NCBI RefSeq assembly: GCF_001522545.3
Contig: NC_031773.1
Coordinates: forward strand, 38,631,188-38,695,187
Origin: Parus major
Taxonomy: Eukaryota; Chordata; Aves; Passeriformes; Paridae
Length of the DNA: 64,000 nucleotides
Direction of reading: 5' to 3'
Part shown: positions 41,752 through 54,176 of the stretch, piece by piece
Layout of the letters: each line of letters begins with the position of its first letter
How positions within the stretch are numbered: the first letter of the stretch is position 1
The notes under the pieces: generated by a model
The model's database searches: none
Seen by the model: the letters and a program-made list of their open reading frames with translations, nothing else
What the model was told of the DNA's origin: nothing
Position numbers and translations under genes: made by a program

Positions 41752-42369
41752 GTAAGTATGTGTGGCTTTCCTGGGGTTGAATTGTCTTTGAAACCTGTTG
41801 TGAATAGAGCTACTGATTTACTTGCTGGAAATGGAGACAATGTTATTTGTTGCTTTGTAATAGTAATTTCATTAATTGTGCTCCTTAAACTATGGGGTGG
41901 ACAGGATTATTGTATATTCATGTAATGGGTATGGACAAGGTAAACTTACAAATCTGTTTGCTTCAAAAGAAGAAAAAACCTCCTACACTAAACAAAGTAC
42001 CAATAGATGAGTTGTGAGCTGTAGCCCTCCATCTGTTTGAGACTCAAATCGTGAGGTGTTATTTAGACTTCTTTTTTAAGTCTGAATAACACTTGGTGGG
42101 CAGAGTGGGTGTAAACACTTCCTAGTATAGACCAATACCCTTCCCTTAGGTTCAGAAGTCTGAAATGTTAGAACAGCAAATTACTTTTCTCCTGTGACTG
42201 ACTTCAGAGCAACATAGGTTAAATAAAGTTTAATTACTTGAACCCTGTTGTAGGTGAGTAAGAGGATAAATAACATGAGCATCAAAATAATTATTCAGCA
42301 GGGGAAAAGATTTCCCATCTCATTAATGAACCAAATCACGAAGAAGGAAGCAGGCATCGTGCCAAGCTT

Positions 42370-42610
42370 CGCACTGAGGTGGGGTGTGCTGTGTGTCCCA
42401 TCAGGGAGGGATTGATCCCCTGGCTGTCCCAGGCTCAGCACTGCTTGTCCTGCTGGCCCTCGCCCTTCCTCCCCCTCCTACCATGACCCAGGCAGCACAA
42501 GCCCTTGGAGCAGGGCTCTGCTGCACAAGCTGCTCACCTCCAGCAGCCACGTGCTCTTGTTTGGTGATGGGTGTGGAGGACAGAATCCAGGTGACTGCCA
42601 TTCCATAGGT
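42370..42610. other. GC-rich patch in intron, unassigned
   Basis: About 240 bp of clearly GC-rich sequence (for example CCTCGCCCTTCCTCCCCCTC near 42459) inside AT-rich intron. Open frames on both strands reflect composition. I do not recognise a repeat family or a coding product. Confidence 0.35.
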
Positions 42611-44784
42611 AGCCATGTGAAAATAATATCCTGTGTGCAGCAGAAAAGCATGACTGTAAGATAAACAAAAGCTGCAAAAACTGCATTCAAATAGTAAGCA
42701 TCTTCAAATCAATCAAAATATAATGTTCTGCCTATAAGTCCACTTTAAAATGACTGCTTATATGTGAAAATGAAGTTTACCATAATAGTATTTTTTCACT
42801 ATTTTTAACTTGTTTAAAATAGAAGTTGACCATTTTATTAATTTGACTTTCAGTTAAGCAAATTTATTGACTTAACTAAACTCAAAATAATTTAATGATA
42901 GAATTTCCAAAATGAAATCCATATTTCATAATATGTGTATTGTTACAAATCATTTAGTTACACAAATATGTGTATGCTCGGAATTACCCTCTCTGTTAGG
43001 CAGTGAGGAGCATGACAAACATATTTTTAAGAGGAATCTTCTGCTCACATTTGAAAAGCAACTTCTGAACCCAGCAGATTGTAGGAAATAAAGCGACAAG
43101 TTAGATACATGTATATTTCCTATATGCTATTCATTTTGAAGGTGAAAATTATAGCTATTAAATTTTTATATGCCTATGCAGTACTTTGTCTCTTTTACTG
43201 TGTTGTAGAGAGAAGCTGATGTTAATATCAGGGTAAGAAGAGGAAAGGTTGTTGGATGATAAAGACAGGGACATAAAAGAAATCAGATTTCAGTCTTTTC
43301 ACTGTTCTCAGAATAAGCTGCTAGTCTTCCAGTTTTCCATTAATAAGCAAAATATATGTCTATAAACCTTCAACTCTGTTGAACAAAAAGGTTTTTGAAA
43401 TTCTACTGAATTTGTGTGGATTTTAACTAAAATGCTGGTTGTAATATGTGTAGGGCATAAGAAGTAAAGTTTAATTCTTAGCCATTCTACTACTACTACC
43501 TTGAATAAAATAGAATCCCTTATTTTTTAAACAAGCTTTACAAAACCTTCAGTTATTCAACAGTAGTTGAAAAATCATACATAATTTTTTCTTTTTGGAG
43601 GCTGTATCAGTGTTGGATGCTTCAATATCCAGCATGAAAAAGAGATGGTAAATGAGGTGTCCTTTGATATTACAGAAATGAATCAATTCTTTTAAGCACA
43701 AACCCTCAAGAGTTCCTTTTCAAGTTAAACCCATCTTTGGCACATAGTCTTGTGGGAGCCTTTTACAAAAAAACCTCTGTAATGGAAAATGTGTCTTATA
43801 TCTGCTTACAAGAGGCCAGTCAGTGTTGCTGTTTCTGGTTTTCAGTATGTGCCTTTGAAACTAAAACAATCACTCCATGGAACTCCAGGAAACAGTATCT
43901 TTACATTATTTAGAAGCACGGCATCACATGTTTGTTATTGTTTCTAAGCACCTATACCTCAGTATTTGATGCAAATTAATTTCCATGTGCAGTGTTCACT
44001 GATAGCAGTAACAAATCCAAGTGCTCTCTGCTGCAGAACAAATTATAACTCAGAATTTTAATGGATAACAATCAAAGAGAGAAACTACATAAACAAAAGC
44101 ACTTGATCTCTTTCCTTCTTTTTCAATAAATTGCAATGTAAGGTTAGCTTAGAAATTGACTACTAATATATTAATATCCTTAGAATTTAACAAACTAGAT
44201 GAATTCAGTACTGTATTTTTGGTTTTTAACTTATACCTTATGGCTCGGAGTTACAGCTGCTTTTGCCATTTAAAAAAATGTAAAATGCATTAGTGCATAA
44301 CTACATAATCTACATTTGAAAATTTACCTGATTATGAACATGTTATATTTCAAATTGAATTCTCAAAGCTATGCAGCTTTGCTGATTTCAGCTAAGCTTC
44401 ATAGGGTAGAAAAACAGCATAAAATGACCTTTCTCTGCTTCTTTTTTTTGACTGAGAAAACCATATATTTTAATATTGTGAAGTACCAAGGACAGAGCTG
44501 TAGAGAAATTATAGTTTATTCTTTCAGACAAACAAATGTTCAGTAGATTAAAAACAAACTATTTCAGTTTGCTTTGGCTTTTCAGCCTTTGTTACCTTAT
44601 GATTATTAGCTAAAGCTTGTGTTTTTTAAATGTATTTTTTCAAATTGCTTTTAATTAGTGTCTTAGGACAGTTTTGCATATACTGTGTTTAGGCCTCTCT
44701 GTGCTTTGTCAACCATATTAGTCATCTATGTTACTTTGAGTTTCTCGTGTGATTATAAGGATGTTCTCAATCTGACATAGATAT

Positions 44785-44858
44785 TGAATATTCCTTTAAA
44801 ATTATACTAGTTACTTGAAACTGAATATTCCTTTAAAATTATACTAATTACTTGAAAT
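44785..44858 (+). repeat. Tandem duplication, 37-bp unit x2
   Basis: Two adjacent 37-bp copies beginning TGAATATTCCTTTAAAATTA, at 44785-44821 and 44822-44858. They differ at two positions (G/A in the middle and C/T at the last base), so the duplication is fairly recent or maintained. It is a local intronic event with no coding effect. Confidence 0.92.
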
Positions 44859-47555
44859 GTAATTTTGTAATATACAGTGCCCTGTAAAATATTAATTTCT
44901 AGCAATCAGCCATCCCTTTGCTTCTCTCCTGAGGTATCTCACTTTGCCTGTACTGATAGAGCACTGTGTGTACAAATTCGTTAGTTCATTATTAAAATCA
45001 TTTAATTTCTTTGAATAAGGTTGTGTTATGAATTTCCATAAACTTTACATTGGAAAACTTAGGGTATTATATCAATAAATGTGGATTTTAAAAATGTTTC
45101 TGTTAGAAATTTCAGCCACTACTGAAGACTACCTGTCCTAGAAAGTCTAGGATTGCAGTGTTTTGCAAGCAAAATTTAACTCTGCATCCTTAGGTAAAAA
45201 TCAATATAAGCAAAATTCTTCCTTGTCTGTTGTTGTTAGGCTTTATAAGTTGGAAAATGTTTTCCCTGCCTTTTAAGGGTGCTGGCATAAAAACCCCCTA
45301 ATCAGAGACAAAAAACTCTAAAAGCAGCCAGTCTTTCACTGTCAAACCTGTGCTGAACTGTGGTTGAACCTTCCCCAGACCAAGTTCCTGGAGCAGCCAC
45401 CTAGTAGGGAAACAGGTCAAAGTTGTGGTTTCTTTTCCTTGACAGCCCAGAGGTTTTTATCATTCAGGATGTTAAATTAAAAAGCAAAGAGGATGTGTCA
45501 TCTGGTGTCTTCAGTACTTGAATGTTGTTTTTCTCAGCTGTGAATGCAAACTTCTTGCAAATTTGTTTGGAATTAATCTCTGCTTTGCCAGCTAGTTCTT
45601 CCTCTGTCAAAGACAGCGGCTAAAATTTGTGTCTTTCTGTAACCAAAGATGTTTCGATAAAATCTTGCTGTGTTGACAGACTGGCTCTTGAGGTAGCACC
45701 CAAAGGTCACTGGTGGTTCCCTGCAGTGCAAAACTATGCCCTGGGCACTTTGTAGGGCCTATATCAAGTACAGATGGTTTTCAAAGTCATAGTTAGAGGT
45801 GAAAGGCACTCAGTGACCTAGCTATTCAATTACAGGTCTCAATATTTGAAATTGTGGGCACTTAGTCTTCACATAAACTTCCACCATTTTATAAAATTAG
45901 GAAAATAATGGTTTGTATCTGCCATTCAGTTTCCAAAAAGACCCCTCTTGCAGGAAGTTCTGTCCAGCTCTCTCTCTATATTGACTGCTGGGGCACATGA
46001 GAGAGAATAGGCATCTGGTTGGAGGACTGCAGACAGCACAGCGCTGCCTGTTGTCCAGAGGAGTGAGAAAGACAGAAGCAGTGCTACTCCTCATCCTCAT
46101 AGCAGCCCTCCCTCTGCCCAGGAAATAAGGGCTGTGCAAGTTGATGTGGTCCTGAAAGGGTAGTATTCCCAACCAAACTGTACCAGTAACAAAAAAAAAC
46201 AACCTGGGACTATATTTGCTGACCAGTTTGCTTGCATTTGAGAAGCTCTTCCACAGATCTGGGAGAATGAAGCAAGGTTACTGCAGGGTCTGAAAGTCTA
46301 GAGGCTGTTTTTGGGGTGATTATTTAGTTTTGTTTTTTGGGGTTTTTTTTTACTACTGGAGTAATAGATTACTTAGTGACTTCTGCAAAAGAAATGGTTA
46401 TTGTCTGTGTTTAAGTTCTTACTGATTAAAAAGTATGTTTTGTAGTAGCATCCATAGCTACCTTTCTACCCACTAGTCTTTCACATTACAATGAGAGTTG
46501 CCTTAGGAAGCAAAGCACATCCACTCTTGCTGTGTGTGACTTGAGACACGTCTGTGTGGGGAATAAAAGAGGATTTTCTTCCATTTCTTTCTTTGTTTGC
46601 CAGTGCAGCATTTAGGTAGATGTAGTCCTTTGTAGATAATCCCACTTGAAATCAATGGGATGAATGTAGCTTGAGGCACGGAAGAACCGCAGTCATGGCA
46701 CAGTAATAGCTTACAGGCCCTGTATTAGTTATTATAAACCAGTAAACAAAATTGATTAAACTGTTTCAGTGTTGTACCTGAATTGAAAATGTTATAAATA
46801 TTTCACTAACACATGTTTGCTTTGACAATTGCAGTTCTTGTGTAACATACTTAGCCAGTTTATGCCAGTTTTAGTCACTGAGGAGTTTGCTTTGTAAGAG
46901 ACCAGCTGACTAGAATAGGACTGCCAACAGGAAGAAATTACTATGAAACTTCAGAAAGACCATAGACCATCTACTGCTTTTTTATATTCTCTGATGCCTT
47001 CTGGTCTCTGAAAACATTTTTGTACCATTAGTATTTAGTGACTTTCAGTCAAAACCAAAGCAGAGGAGGAAGACAGGAAGATTTTTTTATTGTTTGTGAT
47101 GCAAGATAGGTAAAAGTTGGCAGCTTAAAGAATTCAGAAAGGTTGCAAACATCTCATTTTGGTGGGGAAGTGTTTTCCTGCATGAACTAAATGAGCAATT
47201 CTATCTACAGAAATGACGTGCAGCATTTCCAGATAGTGAGAACTTCTAATTTTTAAAAAATTCTTCTTCCTGTTTAAAAAACAGGATTCTGAGCCACTTC
47301 CTAAGTCACTTGGAGAAGTCTGCTACTTCTGCAAGCGGTCAGCACAACACGCCATGGAAAAGTACATAGAAGTAATGCAGGCAAAAAAAAATAAAAATCC
47401 TGCTGTAAGGCTCCAGAATCTTGTTACTTATGATAGAACTTATCTCCTAATTAATCCTAAATTATTTCATGGACAGTTTATGACTGTCCATTGTGTGTCC
47501 TAGGGTTTAAGTTGCTTTTTTCTTTTTTGAGTACTTTTATCTTTATGTATTTCAC

Positions 47556-47781
47556 AGAATCAAAAAGTGTGTAATATTAGAAGGGACCACAGTGGGTCAT
47601 CTGGCCCAACCTCCCTGCTCAAGCAGGGTCACCCCAGAGCACAAAGCACATGGCACAGCATTGTGTCCACACAATTTCTGAGTATCTCCAGTGAGGGAGT
47701 CTCCACAGCCTCTCTGGACAATCTGTTCCATGTGTGATCACCCTCATAGTGAAGAAGATCTTCCTCATGTTCATTTGTTCT
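47556..47781 (-). mobile_element. CR1 LINE 3' end, antisense orientation
   Basis: The + strand starts with a TTCACAGAATCA-like inverted CR1 tail. It continues with AGAAGGGACCACAGTGGGTC, CCCAACCTCCCTGCTCAAGC and CACAGCCTCTCTGGACAATC, the usual order for an inverted CR1 3' end. It ends near AGAAGATCTTCCTCATGTTC. It is truncated and non-coding. Confidence 0.88.
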
Positions 47782-50700
47782 TTCACAGTACTTGTCTTAT
47801 TAAACTATAGAAGCCACATATAGTTGTCAGTAAACTGTCTTTGCATAGAAGTTGCATATTTCAGTCAACATTTTCACTTGCCTGCCTTCCAGCTTGGAAG
47901 GTGAACTGGAGAGAATAAAAAGTTTTGGAAATATCAGCTTGAAGTAACCTTTCCTGTATTTTGTTTTTTTGTGGGAGCATTTTGATGGTTAGGCTTTTTT
48001 ATTTAGTTTGTTTGGCATTTTTAGTAACTGTTAAAAGTTAGAAGTGCTAGAAGGACTTTAAGGTTTTCATCCAAGTTTATCACTTGAACTTACTCTTTTG
48101 TATCAGGCATCCTTACTTCAGGGATGTTCTTTCCTTTGTTCATCATTGTGTAAGGAAAAAGGAAAGCTTTATGTTTTTGTAACCACAAAATTTAAAAATT
48201 ACTCCACAATTTAAAAATTTAAAAAATACTCCACAAGTGTCAGTTGCTATGCTCCACCTCTGGATTATGTCCAGTGCTTCTCACTGTATGGATCCCTCTG
48301 TGGTCTTTCTACTCTTTCCCTTTGCCAAAAATCTCCAAAGAGCAGTTATCATTTTTTCAGTGTAAGCAAAGAAGTGAATGGCATGTCAAGTATAGATCTG
48401 CTCCTGGCTATAGTGGAGAGGAGCTTTTACAGCTGAGTGCCCTGGCTGCTGGGAGTTGTGAGATACTGGAATCTGCTGTGCCTGCGAGGTGTGAACTCCA
48501 GCTGAGGGATGTTCTTCCACTGCATCTAGAGAAGTCAGCTTCTTCCTGACTTTGTTTAACCTCAGACTAGATCTGGACACTCAAAAATTGGTAGTGTTTG
48601 TACTGCCAGAAGCTACAATGAAAATTAGTGATCAATCAAGACCAATTTCACAAGGAGAAGAGAGTGTTTCATGCCTTGGTAAGATTATATTCTTTTTCTT
48701 CTCCCAAACTCATAAAAAATACAAATAAATCACTAATTATTTGGTGTAATTCAACACTCAGTCCTTCATCTGAGCTGCTTGGGTTATATATATGAGAGAG
48801 AGGGAGACACACACTGAGAGACTGACAGTTCATGGAACAGCTTTTAAAATAAAAACATCTTTTGGAAGAGAAGTTAAGAAAAAACCCACCTCAAAGTTAC
48901 AAGTAATAAATCAAAAGTATCAGTATTAGAGCATGTAGTGAATGCAAAGGATTAATTTGTAATAATTGCAAATAAAAGTTCTTTTAATCACAAACCCACA
49001 TATGTTGTACATTTACCAAAGTAATTTGTTTTGGTGAAGTTGACCAATTACTGTAGTACTTCTCTCAATATTATTTATTCCAGAACTAAAATAAATAAGA
49101 ATGGAATTTCTTAGATAAATTGTTTCAAACTTGTGTGTAAGAATGTTTGCCTTTTAAAAAAAGTAAAAAGCAGCTTAAATGCCAGACCAAGCACCTCATT
49201 TTTTCTGTTAATTCTCTTGCTATCAATAGCAAACAGGATCAAAGTACCATAATTAATCTTCCCTAAAGTAAGGACAGTATACAAAATTTTTTAGAGTAAA
49301 CAAAATTCAGCTTCTAGAAAATTTAGAAAATGTTATTTCCATCCTGATGATCATACCTCTTGCTATTTGCAAGATACTTGACAGTAGTTACAAACCTTGG
49401 TGGCATGCTAAAAAGTATCTTGAATGTATTTCCTCATTGCTTACTTTACTACGAGTACCTACTAAATGTGAGTTCTGTTAATATTAAAAATTATTTACTG
49501 CCTAATCTGAAGTTAATTGGGAAACAATTTCAAAGTGAGGTCATATGATGCTGTTAGGCTAGTATAGAAGAAAAATATTATATATTCCTCAATTCTGTTA
49601 AATCCTAACCCAGTGACAAGAAGCAAACATAGGTGGTGGCTACTTCAGCCAACTGTCCTTCCCTTTTTGTCCCTTGAAGTTTACTGGTTTAACTGAAAAA
49701 GTTTTCTTGAAGGAAAACTTCAGGGGAAAATAACATCATCTCTGATTTGAGACTGGAGTTAAAAGAATTCCAAGCTCTTTGCAGTTCAAAAAGCTATCAG
49801 CAGATAAAAGCATAGAAGAAAAAAAGAAAGTTGCTGTAGGTTAGGTAAACTACAATTAAATTAAAATTAAAGTACCACTACTACCTTAGAGGAAGAGCTA
49901 TGTTTTCTTAGATATTTTGAGTTCTATGACAAGGGATGTTTACCCCTGGATACTGAGGTCCGAGTCTCCACTCTGAAATGACTAATTTTTAAGAGTTTTA
50001 AAATCATTCTGTTTTTAATATATTCCTTATGCTCTTTAGTCTTCTGAAAAATAATGCTTTGGGGTCTTTATTTAAGCATACATACAATGTACATTCATGT
50101 CCATGATGTCCACATCACTTCTCAGAAATTTGTTGGCACAATTCACAAGGATGTTTGTCTTAAAAGCTAAATTAAAGCCCATCTATTATGAAACTGGAAA
50201 TATTCAGTATTCTTTAATACCTCTTCAGTTTGTAAATTTGTTTAGAGTATAAAGAATACAGGAAAAAACAGAATTTTTGTGGGTTCTTAGAACCTGTTGC
50301 AGTGAATAATCTAGTGAAGTTGCTCAAGAAGGGGAGTCCTTAGCATAACATGTGAAGGGCTGGGTGCTTAACTTCGTCATGCATTTGAAAAAGACCTGCT
50401 TATTTCAGGTTAAGACAAGAGGCCAAGCTAATCATTAATGACTTACAAATTCCTCCATCATATTCTGTCAACTTTTTAAAGTCTTTCAGGCTAACGTTTT
50501 CTCAACTGAGTAGACGAATATCCTGGTTTCCAAGAAACCCAAAACTATTCTGTTGAACATCTGCTTTGTTAAAGCCATATGGATGCACCTGATGTCTATG
50601 CATCTTTATACATGGAATAATTTTCAAACTGAAATGTTAGTGAGTGCTTGTATCACTGAAGTACCAGTAAGCATATCTTTCTTTGTTACTCAAGTTTTGT

Positions 50701-50818
50701 TTTTGGTATTTGTTTTCAAGTTACTCCTTGTAGTAACCTCACACCTCACTCTCTCTTTTCTTTTTCTTTTTTTTTTTTTCTTTTTATTTTTTTTTTTCTT
50801 TTTTTTCCCTTTATGCAG

Positions 50819-50904
50819 AGGATTACTTCTTCAGGAAAACAGCAGGTTTTCAGAGGCATTGCATTACTATAAACTGGCAATTGGTAGCAGACCCACACTA
50901 GCTT
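50819..50904 (+). CDS. TMTC2: TMTC2 exon C: TPR repeat
   Basis: This 86-nt exon (phase 2 in, phase 1 out) lies between acceptor TATGCAG at 50812-50818 and donor GTAAGT at 50905. Its first base completes a Leu codon split with exon B, giving Gly-Leu-Leu-Leu-Gln-Glu-Asn. The product, GLLLQENSRFSEALHYYKLA then IGSRPTLA, is a typical TPR with G, A, Y, A and P at the expected spacing. The polypyrimidine tract before it is unusually long and T-rich. Reading past the donor gives an unrelated 34-residue tail before a stop. Confidence 0.96.
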
Positions 50905-51739
50905 GTAAGTATTTTAACTATACCAGCTTGTATAATATTGACTACAGTTTTCATAGAAAATTTTCCTTCTCTTTTATAATGCTTTCTTTTTTTTCCAGAA
51001 GCTTTTAAGTCAGAAAGCAAAAGGTGAAATTGTGCCCTTGAAAGCAAGTGTTTATTAGTAAACAACTAAATTTAATGTGATATAAGTAAGAAGCAGATAA
51101 TGAATTAACACTCAGCAGCACTTCTAGAACTTAAAATGTTTCTGATCTGGGGTGTTGAGCCACAGACACTACTACCTAAATTTTCAGACTGTTTTCTGTT
51201 TCCTACATCCAGTCCCTGGTATTTATTTGAGTGAATAATACAAATATTTCTGAAGTCCTTTCATTTTTTCTTTCTTGCCTGGGGAAAATAGAGAATAATT
51301 ATTCAGGTGTTGCCAGTAATAGGTTCCAAAATTACGTGTTGCTGTTTAAGATGGCTGAGACTTTTGTACCTTCGGTATTAATCTTCTCTGTATGTATATT
51401 TGTTTTTATGTATATGTGTATTTTTTGTTACACTTCAAGCAAGGGTGCTATATGCTTTATACAGTCCTAAAAAGAGGAACAAAATGGAACACCCTGCCTA
51501 ACCAGTGATTCCTTCCCTACTTACTCAGTCTTTATAGTCGCCTTCCTTCCTTGCCTCTGAATTTGTACCTTTTATATGTTTACATATATTACATGTTCAC
51601 ATACCAATGAGTGATCTGTGTTATTCAAAACCCCAATCAGGTAACTTTGGGACCTCTACCAGATACTACTTAGAATTGAAACAGTAGCTACAGCATAATA
51701 GAACTCCATTAAAAGATAACATTTTTTCCCTCTTCGCAG
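50905..51739 (+). other. TMTC2: TMTC2 intron between exons C and D
   Basis: An 835-bp intron, donor GTAAGT and acceptor CTTCGCAG (51732-51739). AT-rich, with nothing else recognisable. Confidence 0.92.
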
Positions 51740-51924
51740 CTGCCTATTTAAATACTGGTATCATCCTGATGAACCAAGGGAAGACAGAGGAAGCCAGGAG
51801 GACTTTTGTGAAGTGTTCAGAGATCCCTGATGAAAATCTGAAAGATCCTCATGCTCATAAAAGCTCTGTTACCAGCTGTCTTTATAACTTAGGAAAACTT
51901 TTTCATGAACAAGGACACTATGAG
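51740..51924 (+). CDS. TMTC2: TMTC2 exon D: TPR repeats
   Basis: This 185-nt exon (phase 1 in, phase 0 out) has acceptor CTTCGCAG and donor GTAAAA at 51925. The T from exon C plus CT makes Ser, followed by Ala-Tyr-Leu-Asn-Thr-Gly. The product includes AYLNTGIILMNQGKTEEARR and then KCSEIPDENLKDPHAHKSSV, ending CLYNLGKLFHEQGHYE. This is one complete TPR, a longer charged linker and helix A of the next TPR, which exon E completes. The donor (GAG|GTAAAA) is weaker than the others in the gene. Confidence 0.96.
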
Positions 51925-53545
51925 GTAAAATAACAGATTTATATATAATATACTTATAAAAACTTCATGTACAAATAATATGTACTGCTTCCACCCAGAC
52001 TTTCAAAATATATCACACACATGAACTGAATGAATTTCACCAGATCAAGATTAGCATTCGTTACAGAGAATATTTATTCTCTACAGCCACTGGTGTAATG
52101 CTATTAATTAGCAGTGTGATGTTTTCATGTCACAGTCAACATTAGCAGTGGTCTTCATCTGATATGTGTTAGTTCATTGGTTTTGGCTTTTTACCCATAG
52201 CTGGTATGCAAGGATAAAACCTGATTAAGTGTCAGTCAACCTAAAGTGTAGAGGCATTATAATTCAAAACATAGTGAGTCCATCTTCAGCTGGAAAAGTG
52301 CAATTATGCTTGCTTTTAAGTCTCCAAAAATAAGACCCAGTTGAAATAATTTAAAACTTCGGTGATTAAAATCATCCCACTGTGTTATTTTCAGATAACT
52401 TGACCTAAGTGCTAGAGTGGGTTGGATATTTTTAATGTAACAATAAACTGCCCAAGCCATCCCATCTCATTTACACATGCAACTGTGACTGTTGTGATTC
52501 CTCTCTATTTTCCCTGATGAACTTAACTGAAACAGGACATTCACTTGAGGTTTGACCTTCAGCAGTATTTGAAATAAATTCATTCTCTCTTTGCATTGTC
52601 AGGCATACTTCAGAATAGGAGTTGAGTGGTTTTGATCCATGTGAAGTGTTCCTGACCATGACAGTTATGTCAGCTGTGTAAGATCAGACATGCACAAGCT
52701 GGACAGATTCCCTGTCATCTGTCTGCTGCATCCAGCTCTGTCACATGGAGTTGCTAATTGGTTAAAATACAGACATCTAATACAAATATACAGAGAAGAG
52801 AGCAGCAGCATGTTGTCTGCACAGCTGATAGAGTGTAGAGTTGGAGTTCAATACCTACAAGATACAAGAGCTTTTAGGAATATAAAGCTTCAGATTTCTT
52901 CCTGGTGGTCATTGCAGCCTTCATGAGCTGTGACTGTGTGATGCAGAGCTAAAAGACGGAGCAGCAGGTGTCCAAAGTGGTGAATAAATAAATGCATGAT
53001 CAGGTAATTCAAGGCACAGCATATTTGCAAAGGGATTTCAGTTTTGGCTTTCTTGACTTTATAGTGCATCTCATCCTTTCTGTGGAGCAGGCTTCTGTTG
53101 GGAGTATTATTATTATTTGCTTTGTTATTATTTGGCAGTAGATAATGATTTCTTTATTTTTAGGTCACTTAGTGTAGTTAATCATCAGTGTACTTTGTCT
53201 GCAGTTTGATAATACTCCATATTCTTTGACAGCCTATAGAATTTTATGTTTATAAACTCATCAGTCGTTAAGAGGTATAAAAAAATGTCCTTGTTACTTT
53301 TGCCTGAAAAAGAAGTTGCAATATTGGAACTAACTTGATCTCTTGTCTATAAGCCTTACTGAATTTGGTAAAATTCAGGTAAAAAAAACTTTTTAAAAGG
53401 AAAAATTTTGCACTTTTGTGGCATTTTTGATGCTGATGTGTTTTCTCTATCCCTGCACCTTTCATTTGGGGAAGGAAGATAGATTGGTTTTACTTTACAT
53501 GTGCTTTTTAAGTTGGCATTTTCCCACCTGTGTGTCTCTTTTCAG
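51925..53545 (+). other. TMTC2: TMTC2 intron between exons D and E
   Basis: A 1621-bp intron, donor GTAAAA and acceptor CTTTTCAG (53538-53545). No repeat or further exon recognised. It contains a few TTATTATTATT-type runs near 53107. Confidence 0.92.
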
Positions 53546-53624
53546 GAGGCCCTTACGGTTTACAAAGAAGCAATACAGAAAATGCCAAGACAGTTTGCAC
53601 CGCAGAGCCTATATAACATGATGG
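53546..53624 (+). CDS. TMTC2: TMTC2 exon E: TPR helix B and start of next repeat
   Basis: This 79-nt exon (phase 0 in, phase 1 out) has acceptor CTTTTCAG and donor GTAAGT at 53625. The product is EALTVYKEAIQKMPRQFAPQ then SLYNMM, plus the first base (G) of a split codon. It completes the TPR begun in exon D and starts the next one. In the full-length protein the split codon is Gly, continuing Glu-Ala-Tyr (from recall). That canonical next exon is not in this window, while a different phase-matched acceptor occurs 2.5 kb downstream. Confidence 0.96.
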
Positions 53625-54148
53625 GTAAGTGCATTGTTGGTGCTTCAGAATGATATTTGAGGAGTCAGGGTGAAACAAAAGACCTTATCCAGGCAACTGG
53701 TGCTCAAATTATTGAGCTAATAAAACCCCAAAATAATTACCTTCAGTACAAGCCAAACTAGGTTCAGAGCTTAAATGCCAGCAACTACAATGCTGCATAA
53801 GGTACAATAAATGATGAGACTATTAGACACCAGATACCTTTAAGAGTGTCAGTGTAGCAGTTTTACATTTAGAATGCATGGATTAGTGTTTTTGTCTGCA
53901 GAATCGCTCAACCACTACTCTGGAGACCCCATGTGCCAGTGTGTGTAGGTGTTAGGTGTTGAAATGCCTTGTAAACCAACAAGGTATTCAAACAGACCCA
54001 CAGATACATACTTTTTTTTTAGGTTGTGCCAAAATCTTATTTTCAGCTGATGTACTTTAGTTTAAATGTCTACAATGAGAGAATTCTTATTTTTCTTCCA
54101 GGACCAGCTCTCTGTCCTTCAAAATTTTAAGAGTCCTTTGAGTACCAC

Positions 54149-54176
54149 AATAAACAAATAAACAAATAAAAAAAAT
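54149..54176 (+). repeat. Simple repeat (AAATAAAC)n
   Basis: About three units of AAATAAAC followed by a short A run. Ordinary microsatellite-type sequence. Confidence 0.8.

Larger units (their letters stand above)
41752..50818 (+). other. TMTC2: TMTC2 intron between exons B and C
   Basis: About 9.1 kb from donor GTAAGT to acceptor TATGCAG. It contains a GC-rich patch (about 42370-42610), a 37-bp tandem duplication (44785-44858), GC-elevated sequence around 45.9-46.2 kb and an inverted CR1 fragment (47556-47781). A very long T/C-only tract directly precedes exon C (about 50753-50812). No other exon is supported. Confidence 0.9.
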
